A stretch of 64,000 nt of DNA from JAWXUU01 sp044426045. GTDB taxonomy: Bacteria; Bacillota; Clostridia; Christensenellales; CAMQZB01. How positions within the stretch are numbered: the stretch's first letter is position 1; the number at the start of each line of letters is the position of its first letter. The position numbers were made by a program, and so were the translations under genes. The notes below the pieces were generated by a model that had not been told where the DNA came from, made no database searches, and saw only the letters and a program-made list of their open reading frames with translations. This document shows, one piece after another, positions 24,751 through 32,188 of the stretch. The DNA is taken from contig JAWXUX010000002.1 of NCBI GenBank assembly GCA_044426045.1, positions 62,001 through 126,000 of the forward strand. Direction: 5' to 3'.

Positions 24751-25422
24751 TTAATCAAACGAAACGATTGCTCCGTTGATTTTGAAACCTAGGCTTGTGA
24801 ATTTTGCTTCGTATTCCGTCACGATATTTTCTTCCTGCCATTCTGTGTGAAGGTCGCGGGTCACAAAATGCATTTTGGCACCGATTTCTTCATATTGCGT
24901 GAGGGAGAAATCGAAAAAGTCTTTATCGTCGGTTTTTTGATAAAGCTTTCCGCCATCTTTCAGCAATGTTTTGTAGCTTTGCAAAAATCCAACATATGTG
25001 AGCCTGCTTTTATAATATGCCTTCTTTTGATAGGGAGTTGAAAAGTTCAAAATCACCCTGTCGATACTGCCTTCAGCTATGTATTTTTCGAGATATTCCG
25101 CACCCGTGCAAAGAAACTTGAGATTTGGAAGTTCAAGTGGTTTTGCCTGTTCGCACGCGTCGATAAGCACATTTGAGATATATTCAACGGCAAGGATGTT
25201 GATTTCTGGGTGCTTTTGGGCGTGGGCGATTGCATATCCGCCTTTGCCACAGCCGATTTCAAGATAAACTGGGTTATCGTTGCCAAAAATTTCCTTGAAA
25301 TTGATAAGTTCTTTATTTGCTTTAGCGATTCTTGCGTCAGCTTCCGCTTTGTTTATATCTATCCAAAGTCCTTTATATGTTTCAAAACGCTCGTCTAGAT
25401 GTCTTTTCCTGCGCATTCTCAT
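24751..25422 (-). CDS. trmB: tRNA (guanine-N7)-methyltransferase
   Basis: 223 residues from MRMRRKRHLDERFETYK with AAAGGAGA 8 bases upstream. YLEIGCGKGGYAIAHAQKHP binds SAM. The usual PDPW-type block appears as RVILNFSTPYQKKAYYKSRL, so the consensus PDPW is changed to STPY here; the downstream Arg is kept. The enzyme makes m7G46 in tRNA variable loops. A longer in-frame start at 25467 would overlap the rpsR terminator and is rejected. Confidence 0.9.
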   Translation of the reverse strand: MRMRRKRHLDERFETYKGLWIDINKAEADARIAKANKELINFKEIFGNDNPVYLEIGCGKGGYAIAHAQKHPEINILAVEYISNVLIDACEQAKPLELPNLKFLCTGAEYLEKYIAEGSIDRVILNFSTPYQKKAYYKSRLTYVGFLQSYKTLLKDGGKLYQKTDDKDFFDFSLTQYEEIGAKMHFVTRDLHTEWQEENIVTEYEAKFTSLGFKINGAIVSFD

Positions 25423-25451
25423 GAAGCGGTCTCCTTTTGGTTTTAGTTCAT

Positions 25452-25481
25452 AAAAAAACTTCCTCAAAAGTTTGAGGAAGT
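25452..25481 (-). terminator. Terminator of rpsF-ssb-rpsR
   Basis: ACTTCCTCAAA and TTTGAGGAAGT form the stem, with seven T following on the minus strand, 10 bases after the rpsR stop. Confidence 0.88.
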
Positions 25482-25490
25482 CAATTTCAA

Positions 25491-25739
25491 TTATTCACCT
25501 TTGAATGGTAGAAGTGCCATAACTCTTGCTCTTTTGATTGCTGAAGCAAGTTCTCTTTGGTGTTTTGCACATACGCCACTCATACGTCTTGGTATGATTT
25601 TTCCCTTTTCTGTGATGAATTTTTTCAAAGTTGCGATATCTTTATAGTCAATTTCTCCGAATTTCTCAACGCAGAATAGGCAAACTTTTTTACGTGGGAT
25701 TTTCTTATATGGACGTTTTTGTCCTTGTTCGATAGCCAT
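25491..25739 (-). CDS. rpsR: Ribosomal protein S18
   Basis: 82 residues. IPRKKVCLFCVEKFGEIDYKD and IIPRRMSGVCAKHQRELASAIKRARVMALLPF are S18 signatures. Two N-terminal Cys (CLFC) plus a later Cys suggest the zinc-binding form. Binds S6 on the 30S platform; last gene of rpsF-ssb-rpsR. Confidence 0.97.
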   Translation of the reverse strand: MAIEQGQKRPYKKIPRKKVCLFCVEKFGEIDYKDIATLKKFITEKGKIIPRRMSGVCAKHQRELASAIKRARVMALLPFKGE

Positions 25740-25780
25740 TGTGAATGCCCTCCTTATTTTATTAGATTTGGTTTCTTTCC

Positions 25781-26212
25781 TTAGAACGGAAGATCTTCAT
25801 CTTCCACCGGACGCATATCAGATATGCTTGTCTTTTTTCCTACTTCTTTAGGTTGTGAATTATAGCTTGGTGCTGAATATCCACCGTCTTCTTGTTGATT
25901 CTTTGGTGTCAAAAATTCAACGTCGTCGGCTACGATATCAGTGAAGTATCTTGTCACTCCATCTTTTTCTGATTGAGAAACTTGGATTGACCCGCAAACG
26001 GCAACTTTGTTACCCTTTTTCAAATACTTCGCACAGTTATCAGCAAGGCCACGCCATGTGATACAGTTCAAAAAATCTGTTTCTCTTTCGCCACTTGCAT
26101 TTGCAAATCTTCTTGAGACTGCAACTGAAAATCTGCAATATGAGATTCCAGACGTTGTGACTTGCGCTTCAGGATCTCTTGTCAAGTTCCCTACGATAAA
26201 TACTTTATTCAT
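25781..26212 (-). CDS. ssb: Single-stranded DNA-binding protein
   Basis: 143 residues from MNKVFIVGNLTRDPEAQVTT. The OB-fold block ISYCRFSVAVSRRF and the acidic C-terminal tip EDEDLPF, which recruits repair and replication proteins, are both present. GGAGG lies 9 bases upstream; a GTG two codons earlier is a possible alternative start. Between rpsF and rpsR, as in most Firmicutes. Confidence 0.96.
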   Translation of the reverse strand: MNKVFIVGNLTRDPEAQVTTSGISYCRFSVAVSRRFANASGERETDFLNCITWRGLADNCAKYLKKGNKVAVCGSIQVSQSEKDGVTRYFTDIVADDVEFLTPKNQQEDGGYSAPSYNSQPKEVGKKTSISDMRPVEDEDLPF

Positions 26213-26233
26213 AGTCACATCCCTCCGTTAGGA

Positions 26234-26683
26234 TTATTCTTGCGCTGGAGCTACTTCTTCAGCAACTGGAGCTTCTTCGACTGCTGGAGCTTCTTCAACT
26301 ACCGCTGCTGGAGCAACTGGTGCTGGAGCTGGAGCTGGAGCCGCGTCTCTTGTTGGTCTTGGAGCTCTTGGCTTTCTTACTGCCAATGTCTTTTTGTTTT
26401 CGATAACGTTTGTGATCATTTCACGAACGTATGCTTCATTAAGACCCATTCTTCTTTTAAGTTCAAGTAGCAATGATGGATCAAGTTCAAATTTGATCAA
26501 TACATAGAAACCTTCGTTCTTATAGTTGATTGGATAAGCAAATTTCTTCATACCCCACTTTTCAACTTCGATGATAGCACCGTTGTTTTCAGTGATGTAA
26601 GCTTCAACTTTTGCAATAGCTTCTTCCCTTTTTTCTTCTGTTACATCTTTATCGATGATAAAAAGAATTTCGTACTTTTTCAT
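26234..26683 (-). CDS. rpsF: Ribosomal protein S6 with Ala/Pro/Glu-rich C-terminal tail
   Basis: 149 residues. The first 100 are a normal S6 (MKKYEILFIIDKDVTEEKRE, KKFAYPINYKNEGFYVLIKF, RRMGLNEAYVREMI). The last 40 or so are low complexity, with alternating Ala-Pro followed by repeats of Glu-Ala-Pro-Val, predicted disordered and acidic. S6 pairs with S18 on the 30S platform. GGAGGTGA precedes the start. Confidence 0.95.
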   Translation of the reverse strand: MKKYEILFIIDKDVTEEKREEAIAKVEAYITENNGAIIEVEKWGMKKFAYPINYKNEGFYVLIKFELDPSLLLELKRRMGLNEAYVREMITNVIENKKTLAVRKPRAPRPTRDAAPAPAPAPVAPAAVVEEAPAVEEAPVAEEVAPAQE

Positions 26684-26708
26684 TATAGTGTCACCTCCTC
26701 ATGGACTT

Positions 26709-26734
26709 TGGTTTTCCCCATTTTTGGGAAAACA
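26709..26734 (-). promoter_or_regulatory. Hairpin in the rpsF leader
   Basis: GTTTTCCC and GGGGAAAAC form an 8-9 bp stem in the RNA about 25 bases before the start. It may be part of an S6:S18 autoregulatory leader, though the characteristic internal bulge was not verified. Confidence 0.4.
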
Positions 26735-26764
26735 AGGATGTATAGCTGTCTGCCATACTCGAAT

Positions 26765-26793
26765 ATAATAACAAATGAAACGCAAAAAAGCAA
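26765..26793 (-). promoter_or_regulatory. Promoter of rpsF-ssb-rpsR
   Basis: TTGCTT (26788-26793), 17 bases, TATTAT (26765-26770) on the minus strand. The -35 box lies inside the descending stem and T run of the spoIIID terminator. Confidence 0.65.
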
Positions 26794-26818
26794 GCAAATT
26801 TTGCTCGCTTTTCAATCT
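26786..26818 (-). terminator. Terminator of spoIIID
   Basis: On the minus strand AGCGAGCAAA and TTTGCTTGCTTTTTT form a hairpin with one mismatch and a T run, 11 bases after the spoIIID stop. Confidence 0.7.
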
Positions 26819-26828
26819 TTTTTATTCT

Positions 26829-27098
26829 TTAGTCTAATTTTTGCACAGTTTTTGCTTTCTGATACTTCTTTTGCGTCGCAAGCCCCCCACGAATGTGGCG
26901 AACCTGCAAATTATATTTCAAAACCCTCGCCACTTTTTTATATCGATCATAGTCAATATCGCAAAGTCGCTCGCTCATATCCTTGTGCACGGTTGATTTT
27001 GAAACATCAAAAACCTTGGCGGTTTCCCTGACCGTTTTGCCAGTTTCTATTATATAATCCGCAACTTCCAAAATGCGTGCTTTGATATATTCTTTCAT
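26829..27098 (-). CDS. spoIIID: Sporulation transcriptional regulator SpoIIID
   Basis: 89 residues from MKEYIKARILEVADYIIETG. The helix-turn-helix TVRETAKVFDVSKSTVHKDM and the downstream RHIRGGLATQKKY, the second DNA-contacting segment, are diagnostic. SpoIIID activates and represses mother-cell genes after sigma-E becomes active. GGGGTGGG precedes the ATG; a GTG two codons upstream is possible. The 5' part and upstream region are duplicated as a truncated copy at 27900-28092, with the phd-doc module in between. Confidence 0.95.
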   Translation of the reverse strand: MKEYIKARILEVADYIIETGKTVRETAKVFDVSKSTVHKDMSERLCDIDYDRYKKVARVLKYNLQVRHIRGGLATQKKYQKAKTVQKLD

Positions 27099-27153
27099 TC
27101 CCACCCCATATGTGTATGGTAGATTATATGGGGGCTTTGGGGGTTTTAGAACT
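26985..27153 (-). repeat. Direct repeat copy A (spoIIID 5' region)
   Basis: About 165 bases covering the first 38 codons of spoIIID and its upstream region match 27917-28090 in the same orientation. A run of about 91 bases (27007-27098) is identical. Toward the 3' end differences are confined to third codon positions. Both copies keep the inverted repeat CCCCATA...TATGGGG just before the start codon. Confidence 0.9.
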
Positions 27154-27159
27154 TGTATT

Positions 27160-27543
27160 TTATTTTGTCACATCGTGGAGTTTTATCCACTCGTAGACAT
27201 CCTGATATTTCATTTTACCATCAGCTATTGATAAACCAAGAGTTACTATTTCTTCATTGGTTGCATCTATTTTTATGCCATTAACTTCTAAAAATGTTAG
27301 CATAACATAAACGCCTATTCTCTTATTACCGTCTACAAATGCATGATTTGAAACCAATGAATAACCAAGACTTGCACCTTTTTCTTGTTTTGTTTTGTAA
27401 AACTCTTCATCGCCAAAAGTCGAAAATGCCTCTGCAAGTGCCGAGTCTAGCAATCCAAAATCACGGACGCCGTCACCACCGCCAGTTTCTTTGACCAATA
27501 TTTGATGTAGCAATAAAACTTTATCTTTATCAAACTTAATCAT
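27160..27543 (-). CDS. doc: Doc-type death-on-curing toxin (Fic fold)
   Basis: 127 residues. HAFVDGNKRIG (His67) is the Fic-type active motif in its Doc form. Doc kinases phosphorylate EF-Tu and stop translation; other Fic proteins AMPylate. It overlaps the upstream antitoxin gene by four bases, the normal toxin-antitoxin order. Its stop lies only a few bases from the duplicated spoIIID segment. Confidence 0.9.
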   Translation of the reverse strand: MIKFDKDKVLLLHQILVKETGGGDGVRDFGLLDSALAEAFSTFGDEEFYKTKQEKGASLGYSLVSNHAFVDGNKRIGVYVMLTFLEVNGIKIDATNEEIVTLGLSIADGKMKYQDVYEWIKLHDVTK

Positions 27544-27776
27544 TTCGCAAGTTCCTCAAATGCTGGGCGATATTTTTCCAGGATTTGTTTTGCTGCAATT
27601 TCTATTTTCACATCATCAGAAAGATAACCCTCTGAATTCAAATCTATTATCATATATCTTGGCTTATTATTTTTCATAACAAGCGCACTTCCGTTTTCCG
27701 TTGCAACTTTCACTGCTTTTGAAAAATTTTGATTGACTTCCGTCATTGAAAGTATTTGCTTTGTATCTATCAACAT
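27540..27776 (-). CDS. phd: Phd/YefM-family antitoxin
   Basis: 78 residues. MLIDTKQILSMTEVNQNFSKAVKVATENGSALVMKNNKPRYMII is the DNA-binding N-domain; the acidic C-terminal helix (about residues 55-78) would block Doc. AGGAG precedes the ATG. It would repress its own promoter at 27797-27825. Confidence 0.88.
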   Translation of the reverse strand: MLIDTKQILSMTEVNQNFSKAVKVATENGSALVMKNNKPRYMIIDLNSEGYLSDDVKIEIAAKQILEKYRPAFEELAK

Positions 27777-27796
27777 AATAAACTCCTTTTTTATAT

Positions 27797-27825
27797 ATTA
27801 TACACTAATAATAGGATAAAATCAA
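27797..27825 (-). promoter_or_regulatory. Promoter of phd-doc
   Basis: TTGATT (27820-27825), 17 bases, TATAAT (27797-27802) on the minus strand. ATAGG and CCTAT flank the -35 region (27812-27831) as a likely Phd operator. Confidence 0.7.
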
Positions 27826-27835
27826 CCTATAATTT

Positions 27836-27865
27836 AAAAACACTGCATTTTATTGCAGTGTTTCT
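27836..27865 (-). terminator. Hairpin terminator upstream of phd
   Basis: AAACACTGCA and TGCAGTGTTT form a 10-bp stem with T-rich flanks on both sides. It insulates phd-doc from transcription coming through the spoIIID remnant and the AbiE genes. Confidence 0.7.
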
Positions 27866-27899
27866 TATAAAATTTCATAAATAAATATTATTTTCCGTT

Positions 27900-28031
27900 C
27901 TATCTTATTACTACTGTATGAACCGTGGATTTTGAAACGTCAAAAACCTTGGCGGTTTCCCTGACCGTTTTGCCAGTTTCTATTATATAATCCGCAACTT
28001 CCAAAATGCGTGCTTTGATATATTCTTTCAT
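27900..28031 (-). pseudogene. Truncated duplicate of spoIIID (43 codons)
   Basis: The minus strand from the ATG at 28031 encodes the same first 37 residues as SpoIIID, up to KSTVH in the middle of the helix-turn-helix, then TVVIR and a stop at 27900. The C-terminal half of the protein is missing. The five differences from intact spoIIID in its last few shared codons are all synonymous third-position changes, while the first 91 bases are identical. Confidence 0.88.
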
Positions 28032-28090
28032 CTCCACCCCATATGTGTATGATTATTTATATGGGGGTTTGGGGGGATTTAGAACTTGAT
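27917..28090 (-). repeat. Direct repeat copy B (spoIIID 5' region)
   Basis: Counterpart of 26985-27153. Together the two copies enclose the 750-base phd-doc segment. Beyond 28090 the similarity stops within a short ORF-like stretch (28020-28125) that has no recognisable product. The rest of the gap to 28196 holds nothing I can identify. Confidence 0.88.
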
Positions 28091-28196
28091 ATTTGCTTAT
28101 CTTTTTAATCATTTCATCCAACTTCATGGGCAGATATTATCTTTCGTTCTAGGTTGTTTGCTCTTTTGCATAGGAATGAAAGAGGTGGCATGGTTG

Positions 28197-29096
28197 TTAA
28201 AAGGAATTTTCTGTTATAATTTTATTTAAAACACTTACAGCTTCACTATAACTCACCTCTTCAAAAAGCAATTCTTTCGTTGTGTTGTTGTAGTTGTTTT
28301 TATAGTACTCACTTTTTATAATGTTACACAATACTTGCGATATAACTATTCCATCTTGAGCAGATGTGCCGAATGTACTATTTTTTCTTACTTCCCTTGT
28401 TTCGTTTACTAGCGACTTGAATTGCTTGCTAAATTCAATGCGTGGATACATTTTATAAAGATCGTATATATGCCTTGAATCCATTCCGCCATTGTCTTCC
28501 AAATAGTAGTCACACAGTGCAAACACTTTATCTATAAATGTACGTTCAATCTTTTGCACTGCAATTTCAAACGGGGTTACGCCTAGTTCGTTTGAAATAT
28601 CTTCCCTTCCTTCTGATTTCAAATAATCGTATATGTAGTTATTTGCAAGCTTAATCTCATGCGGAAAACTTTTGATAGAAAACACCGTATCTATTCCCAC
28701 GTGTTCTTTAAGTTCCCCCATAGAAAACACTGATGGATAATCAATTATATAATTATTATACATTCTTCTACTTCTTGTGTCCTGCTCGTTTCTGACACTT
28801 AACCCAAGTTCTTCACACGATTTTAGTATGACTTTTTTGACGTTACTCCTTTCGCTTTCTGTCAACTTGCTTACTGTTGTTAAATCTATGTCTTCAGAAA
28901 ATCGATTGATAATATTATAGCATTTTGAAAGTGATGTGCCACCTTTGAACAGCAATTTTGGCACTTTTGTCGCGATACTTGAAAGCAAGATTGAAACAAA
29001 ATAGTCTTTTTCTACAACTGCTAGTGGTAGCCCAAACTTGGCTGATGTTCTACTCACTAAATCCTCAAATAATTCTTTGTTTTTATATAATAACAT
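28197..29096 (-). CDS. abiEii: AbiEii-type nucleotidyltransferase toxin
   Basis: 299 residues. KLLFKGGTSLSKCYNIINRFSEDIDL (about residues 47-72) is the minimal nucleotidyltransferase signature, GGTS followed by SEDID. AbiEii/MenT-type enzymes add nucleotides to tRNA ends or similar targets and act as toxins of type IV or related systems in phage defence. It overlaps the antitoxin gene upstream by 14 bases. Longer C-terminal helical part typical of the family. Confidence 0.88.
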   Translation of the reverse strand: MLLYKNKELFEDLVSRTSAKFGLPLAVVEKDYFVSILLSSIATKVPKLLFKGGTSLSKCYNIINRFSEDIDLTTVSKLTESERSNVKKVILKSCEELGLSVRNEQDTRSRRMYNNYIIDYPSVFSMGELKEHVGIDTVFSIKSFPHEIKLANNYIYDYLKSEGREDISNELGVTPFEIAVQKIERTFIDKVFALCDYYLEDNGGMDSRHIYDLYKMYPRIEFSKQFKSLVNETREVRKNSTFGTSAQDGIVISQVLCNIIKSEYYKNNYNNTTKELLFEEVSYSEAVSVLNKIITENSF

Positions 29097-29706
29097 TTAA
29101 AGCCTCACTTTTAACTAGATTTTTTATTGCTCTTGCTGGGACATTACTGGCGTGTTTGAATAAGTCTTGCATTGTTATGTTTTGCTGTTTCATATAATCT
29201 GTTAATCTTTGCAAATTTTCTTTTGACATCAGTGATGCATTTACTATGTTAAAAAGCTCCAAAATCATAAGCTCTCTATAATTATCTTTTGTAATCTCTG
29301 TTCTTGATTTTTTTAGTTTAAGTTTTTGCGAACCTACCACAACATTTCTCGTTATTGCCGATTCGTTGTTTGTCATCACTTCAATCACATTCGGCACTTG
29401 TGTTGTCAATCCAAAGTTATTTAGCAGTGTTATTCCCGACATAAATCCATACACATTTTCACCATCTGAAAGGTATTTTTTCTGTATCACTTTATATGGA
29501 TTAAGCATTGACACCCCAAGCATTGTTTTTGCTGGCATATAATATACTCCATATTCAAAATTGACAAGTTCACCACTCGCAATAGCCTTGTTTATCATTT
29601 GATACACTCTTGCTCTCTTCAACGGATAAAACAGGTCTTTCAGTTCAAATATGAATATAGGCTCATTTTCTTTATATTTGTTTTTCAATTTCTCAATGAA
29701 TTCCAT
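29083..29706 (-). CDS. AbiEi-like antitoxin/regulator (DUF6088 type)
   Basis: 207 residues with an N-terminal winged helix (EPIFIFELKDLFYPLKRARVYQMINKAIASGELVNFEYGVYYM) and a C-terminal antitoxin domain. Proteins of this build precede AbiEii-like toxins and repress the operon. AAGGAG precedes the ATG; promoter at 29746-29774. Codon use is AT-richer than in neighbouring housekeeping genes, in line with acquisition by transfer. Confidence 0.8.
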   Translation of the reverse strand: MEFIEKLKNKYKENEPIFIFELKDLFYPLKRARVYQMINKAIASGELVNFEYGVYYMPAKTMLGVSMLNPYKVIQKKYLSDGENVYGFMSGITLLNNFGLTTQVPNVIEVMTNNESAITRNVVVGSQKLKLKKSRTEITKDNYRELMILELFNIVNASLMSKENLQRLTDYMKQQNITMQDLFKHASNVPARAIKNLVKSEALNVII

Positions 29707-29745
29707 ATTACGCTCCTTTTCATACTTTTATCCTTATATATCAAT

Positions 29746-29774
29746 AGTATACATTTTTTAATATTATTTGTCAA
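29746..29774 (-). promoter_or_regulatory. Promoter of the AbiE-type pair
   Basis: TTGACA (29769-29774), 17 bases, TATACT (29746-29751) on the minus strand, 40 bases before the antitoxin start. Confidence 0.75.
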
Positions 29775-29814
29775 TACATTTCTATATAATTCCTTAGAAG
29801 TCCCATATAGTATA

Positions 29815-29893
29815 AAAAGCAAAGAAACTTTTGTAGCTTCTTTGCTTTCGTTTTTTAAAAAAAACCACTAACTTGCGTTTGTGGCTTTTTTAT
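29815..29893 (-). terminator. Tandem terminators after the alcohol dehydrogenase
   Basis: Two hairpins follow the dehydrogenase stop: CCAC/GTGG with flanking T/A runs (29861-29891) and AAAGCAAAGAA/TTCTTTGCTTT (29817-29848). Confidence 0.7.
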
Positions 29894-29922
29894 TTGCAGT
29901 TTGATTTAATCTACAATTTGAA

Positions 29923-31110
29923 TTATTTGCACATTTCGTAGATTTTGATGATTTCTTCTTTTGTGATTGGTTTTGGACCTGGAGTTGTGTTTGGTTCTGA
30001 GGCTGGGAACATTCTCACGACGTCATCTGCCATTCTTTCGAATTGGTCTGCTGGGATGCCAACGTCTGACAATGTTAGGAATGCGTCTGCTCCTTTGAAC
30101 CATTTTGTTACTTCAACTGCTAGCATTTTTGCTGCAACAGCATCGTCTTTTTCAGTCACGTCAAAACATCTTCTTGCGAGTTTTGCCCATCTTGCTGGCA
30201 AAACATCTGCCATCAATTCAAGATATGGAGGCATAACGATAGTCATTCCTCTGCCGTGTGCCAAGTCATAGATTCCGCTTAGTGGCATTTCGATTGAGTG
30301 CATTGGAATGCAACCTGTTCTGCCTAGCGCTTGGATACCTGACCAACCAAAGATTGAGCAAAGTGCGAGTTGACCACGAACTTCCAAATCTTTTGGATTT
30401 TCAAGAACTTTAACAAAGTTTTCTTTTAGTGTCAAAATCATGCCTTCTGTTTGTCTGTCGGCAAATTCTGATTCTGCATGGCTTGAAAGATAATGTTCGA
30501 TAAGATGTGAGAAAATATCAAGACAGCAATCTTTTGTGATTGAAACTGGCACTGATGTTAGCAAAGCTGGATCAAGAAGTGCCACTTTTGGGTATCTATA
30601 AGGTGAACGAGAGAAGCTCTTTTCACCTGTTTCGCTGTTTGTGAGAACGCCACCCGCGTTACATTCAGATCCTGAAGCTGAGATTGTTGGAATTGCAATG
30701 ATTGGGAATGCACCAGTATATTCTCTTGGCACTCTGTCGCCAAGAACAACATAGTCCCAACATTTTCCGCCTGAATATGCAACAGCTGCGATATATTTTG
30801 AACCGTCGATAACACTGCCGCCGCCAAGTGCAACAACAAAATCACAACTTTCAGCTTTGAACATTTCAACAGCTTTGTCGATTGTGTGTTCTTTTGGGTT
30901 TGGTTCGATACCTGTGAATGTCACAAATTCGATTCCCGCTTCTGTTAGTGATGCTTCAACTGTGTCGATGATTGGGTCAAGAAAACCACCTCTTGCATAC
31001 GTTGCAATCATAGCTTTCTTGCCGTATGCTTTTGCGATTGTGCCAAGTTCTTTAACTCTGCCTTCACCATAAACAAGTTCTGTTGGAAAATTCCAATTAA
31101 AATTAGTCAT
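29923..31110 (-). CDS. Iron-containing (group III) alcohol dehydrogenase, butanol dehydrogenase-like
   Basis: 395 residues. ALGGGSVIDGSKYIA binds the dinucleotide; DIFSHLIEHYLSS and HSIEMPLSGIYDLAHGRG supply the His ligands of the catalytic metal. NAD(P)H-dependent reduction of aldehydes such as butyraldehyde is typical. Has AGGAG and a promoter at 31147-31175. A second member of the family is encoded at 37257-38441 on the other strand. Confidence 0.92.
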   Translation of the reverse strand: MTNFNWNFPTELVYGEGRVKELGTIAKAYGKKAMIATYARGGFLDPIIDTVEASLTEAGIEFVTFTGIEPNPKEHTIDKAVEMFKAESCDFVVALGGGSVIDGSKYIAAVAYSGGKCWDYVVLGDRVPREYTGAFPIIAIPTISASGSECNAGGVLTNSETGEKSFSRSPYRYPKVALLDPALLTSVPVSITKDCCLDIFSHLIEHYLSSHAESEFADRQTEGMILTLKENFVKVLENPKDLEVRGQLALCSIFGWSGIQALGRTGCIPMHSIEMPLSGIYDLAHGRGMTIVMPPYLELMADVLPARWAKLARRCFDVTEKDDAVAAKMLAVEVTKWFKGADAFLTLSDVGIPADQFERMADDVVRMFPASEPNTTPGPKPITKEEIIKIYEMCK

Positions 31111-31146
31111 TATAATACTCCTCAGATTTTATTTTATCCATTAATT

Positions 31147-31175
31147 ATTATACAGCATTTTTTTGCATTTTGCAA
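31147..31175 (-). promoter_or_regulatory. Promoter of the alcohol dehydrogenase gene
   Basis: TTGCAA (31170-31175), 17 bases, TATAAT (31147-31152) on the minus strand. Confidence 0.7.
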
Positions 31176-31232
31176 TGTTTTTTTATATTTTCATTAAAAA
31201 TTTAAAAATCCGTGTTTTTTGCTAGTTTTTTG

Positions 31233-32186
31233 CTAGATTTCTTTGGCTTTTGAGCCTATCACGGTGATTTCAACGCTGTCTTGCATGCTCATATCGTATT
31301 GCAATCCAAATATTATATTGACTTTGTCGCCAACTGCTTTTTTGAATTGGTCAGACACATATTCAACACCTGAAAGCCCAAGTGAATCGGGGTGGCTTGC
31401 GATGTTTATTATTGCATCTGTTATGCCGTGGATTTTGGTTTCTATTATTGCGTTTTCCATTGCACTGTTTAAGGCTTCCGAAAGTTTGTTTTCCCCGCTT
31501 CCAGTGCCAATATTCATATAGACTGCGCCTTTGTTTTGAAGGGTTGTTTTCAAATCGTTGAAGTCAAGGTTGATTTCTCCGTTTGGGATAAGGATATTCA
31601 AGATTGCACCGATAGATTTTGACAAAACGCCGTCGCAATGCTCGAACGCTTGCATGAGTTTTGTTGATTTTGGGAGGGTGGAAAGCAGTTTGCTGTTTTC
31701 TATCACTACCAGCGAATCGACATATTTCGAAAGCTCGGACACTCCCGATTTTGCGGTTTCCATCCTTTTTGCACCCTCGAATGAAAACGGCAATGTGACA
31801 ATCGCCACCACCAAAATCCCCATTTCCTTTGCGATTTTTGCGACTACTGACACAGCTCCCGTGCCTGTGCCACCCCCCATTCCTGCAGTTATTATCAACA
31901 TATCGATATTTTCTATCACTTTTTTTATAAGCTCGGTTGATTCCTCGCATGCTAGTTTGCCAATTTCGGGGTTTGTTCCCGCACCTTGACCTTTTGTGAG
32001 TTTTTCGCCAATTTGAACTTGGGTGTCGCATTTTTTGTTGACTAGGCTTTTCAAATCGGTGTTCACCGCAACAAATTCGACAAATTGGTTTTTGTTTTTC
32101 ATGTTTCGATAAAGTGCGTTCACACCCCCACCGCCAATTCCCAAAACTTTGATTTTTGGTATCATTACATTATTGTTATTTTCCAT
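31233..32186 (-). CDS. Minimal FtsZ-like tubulin-superfamily GTPase
   Basis: 317 residues. The nucleotide loops are intact: GIGGGGVNAL near residue 17, AVNTD near 40, GMGGGTGTG at 102-110; the T7 catalytic loop is NLDFND at 206-211. So GTP binding and assembly-dependent hydrolysis look possible. The chain ends right after the FtsZ C-terminal fold: there is no linker and no C-terminal peptide for FtsA, SepF or ZipA. It is probably a paralog, not the division FtsZ, although a reduced division protein cannot be excluded. It follows the metallo-nuclease gene by two bases as the last gene of the operon starting at 35536. Confidence 0.85.
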   Translation of the reverse strand: MENNNNVMIPKIKVLGIGGGGVNALYRNMKNKNQFVEFVAVNTDLKSLVNKKCDTQVQIGEKLTKGQGAGTNPEIGKLACEESTELIKKVIENIDMLIITAGMGGGTGTGAVSVVAKIAKEMGILVVAIVTLPFSFEGAKRMETAKSGVSELSKYVDSLVVIENSKLLSTLPKSTKLMQAFEHCDGVLSKSIGAILNILIPNGEINLDFNDLKTTLQNKGAVYMNIGTGSGENKLSEALNSAMENAIIETKIHGITDAIINIASHPDSLGLSGVEYVSDQFKKAVGDKVNIIFGLQYDMSMQDSVEITVIGSKAKEI

Positions 32187-32188
32187 TA

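Noticed and set aside
26829..28092. A true skin-type element interrupting spoIIID
   Set aside because: spoIIID is intact, and no serine or tyrosine recombinase gene is present between the repeats.
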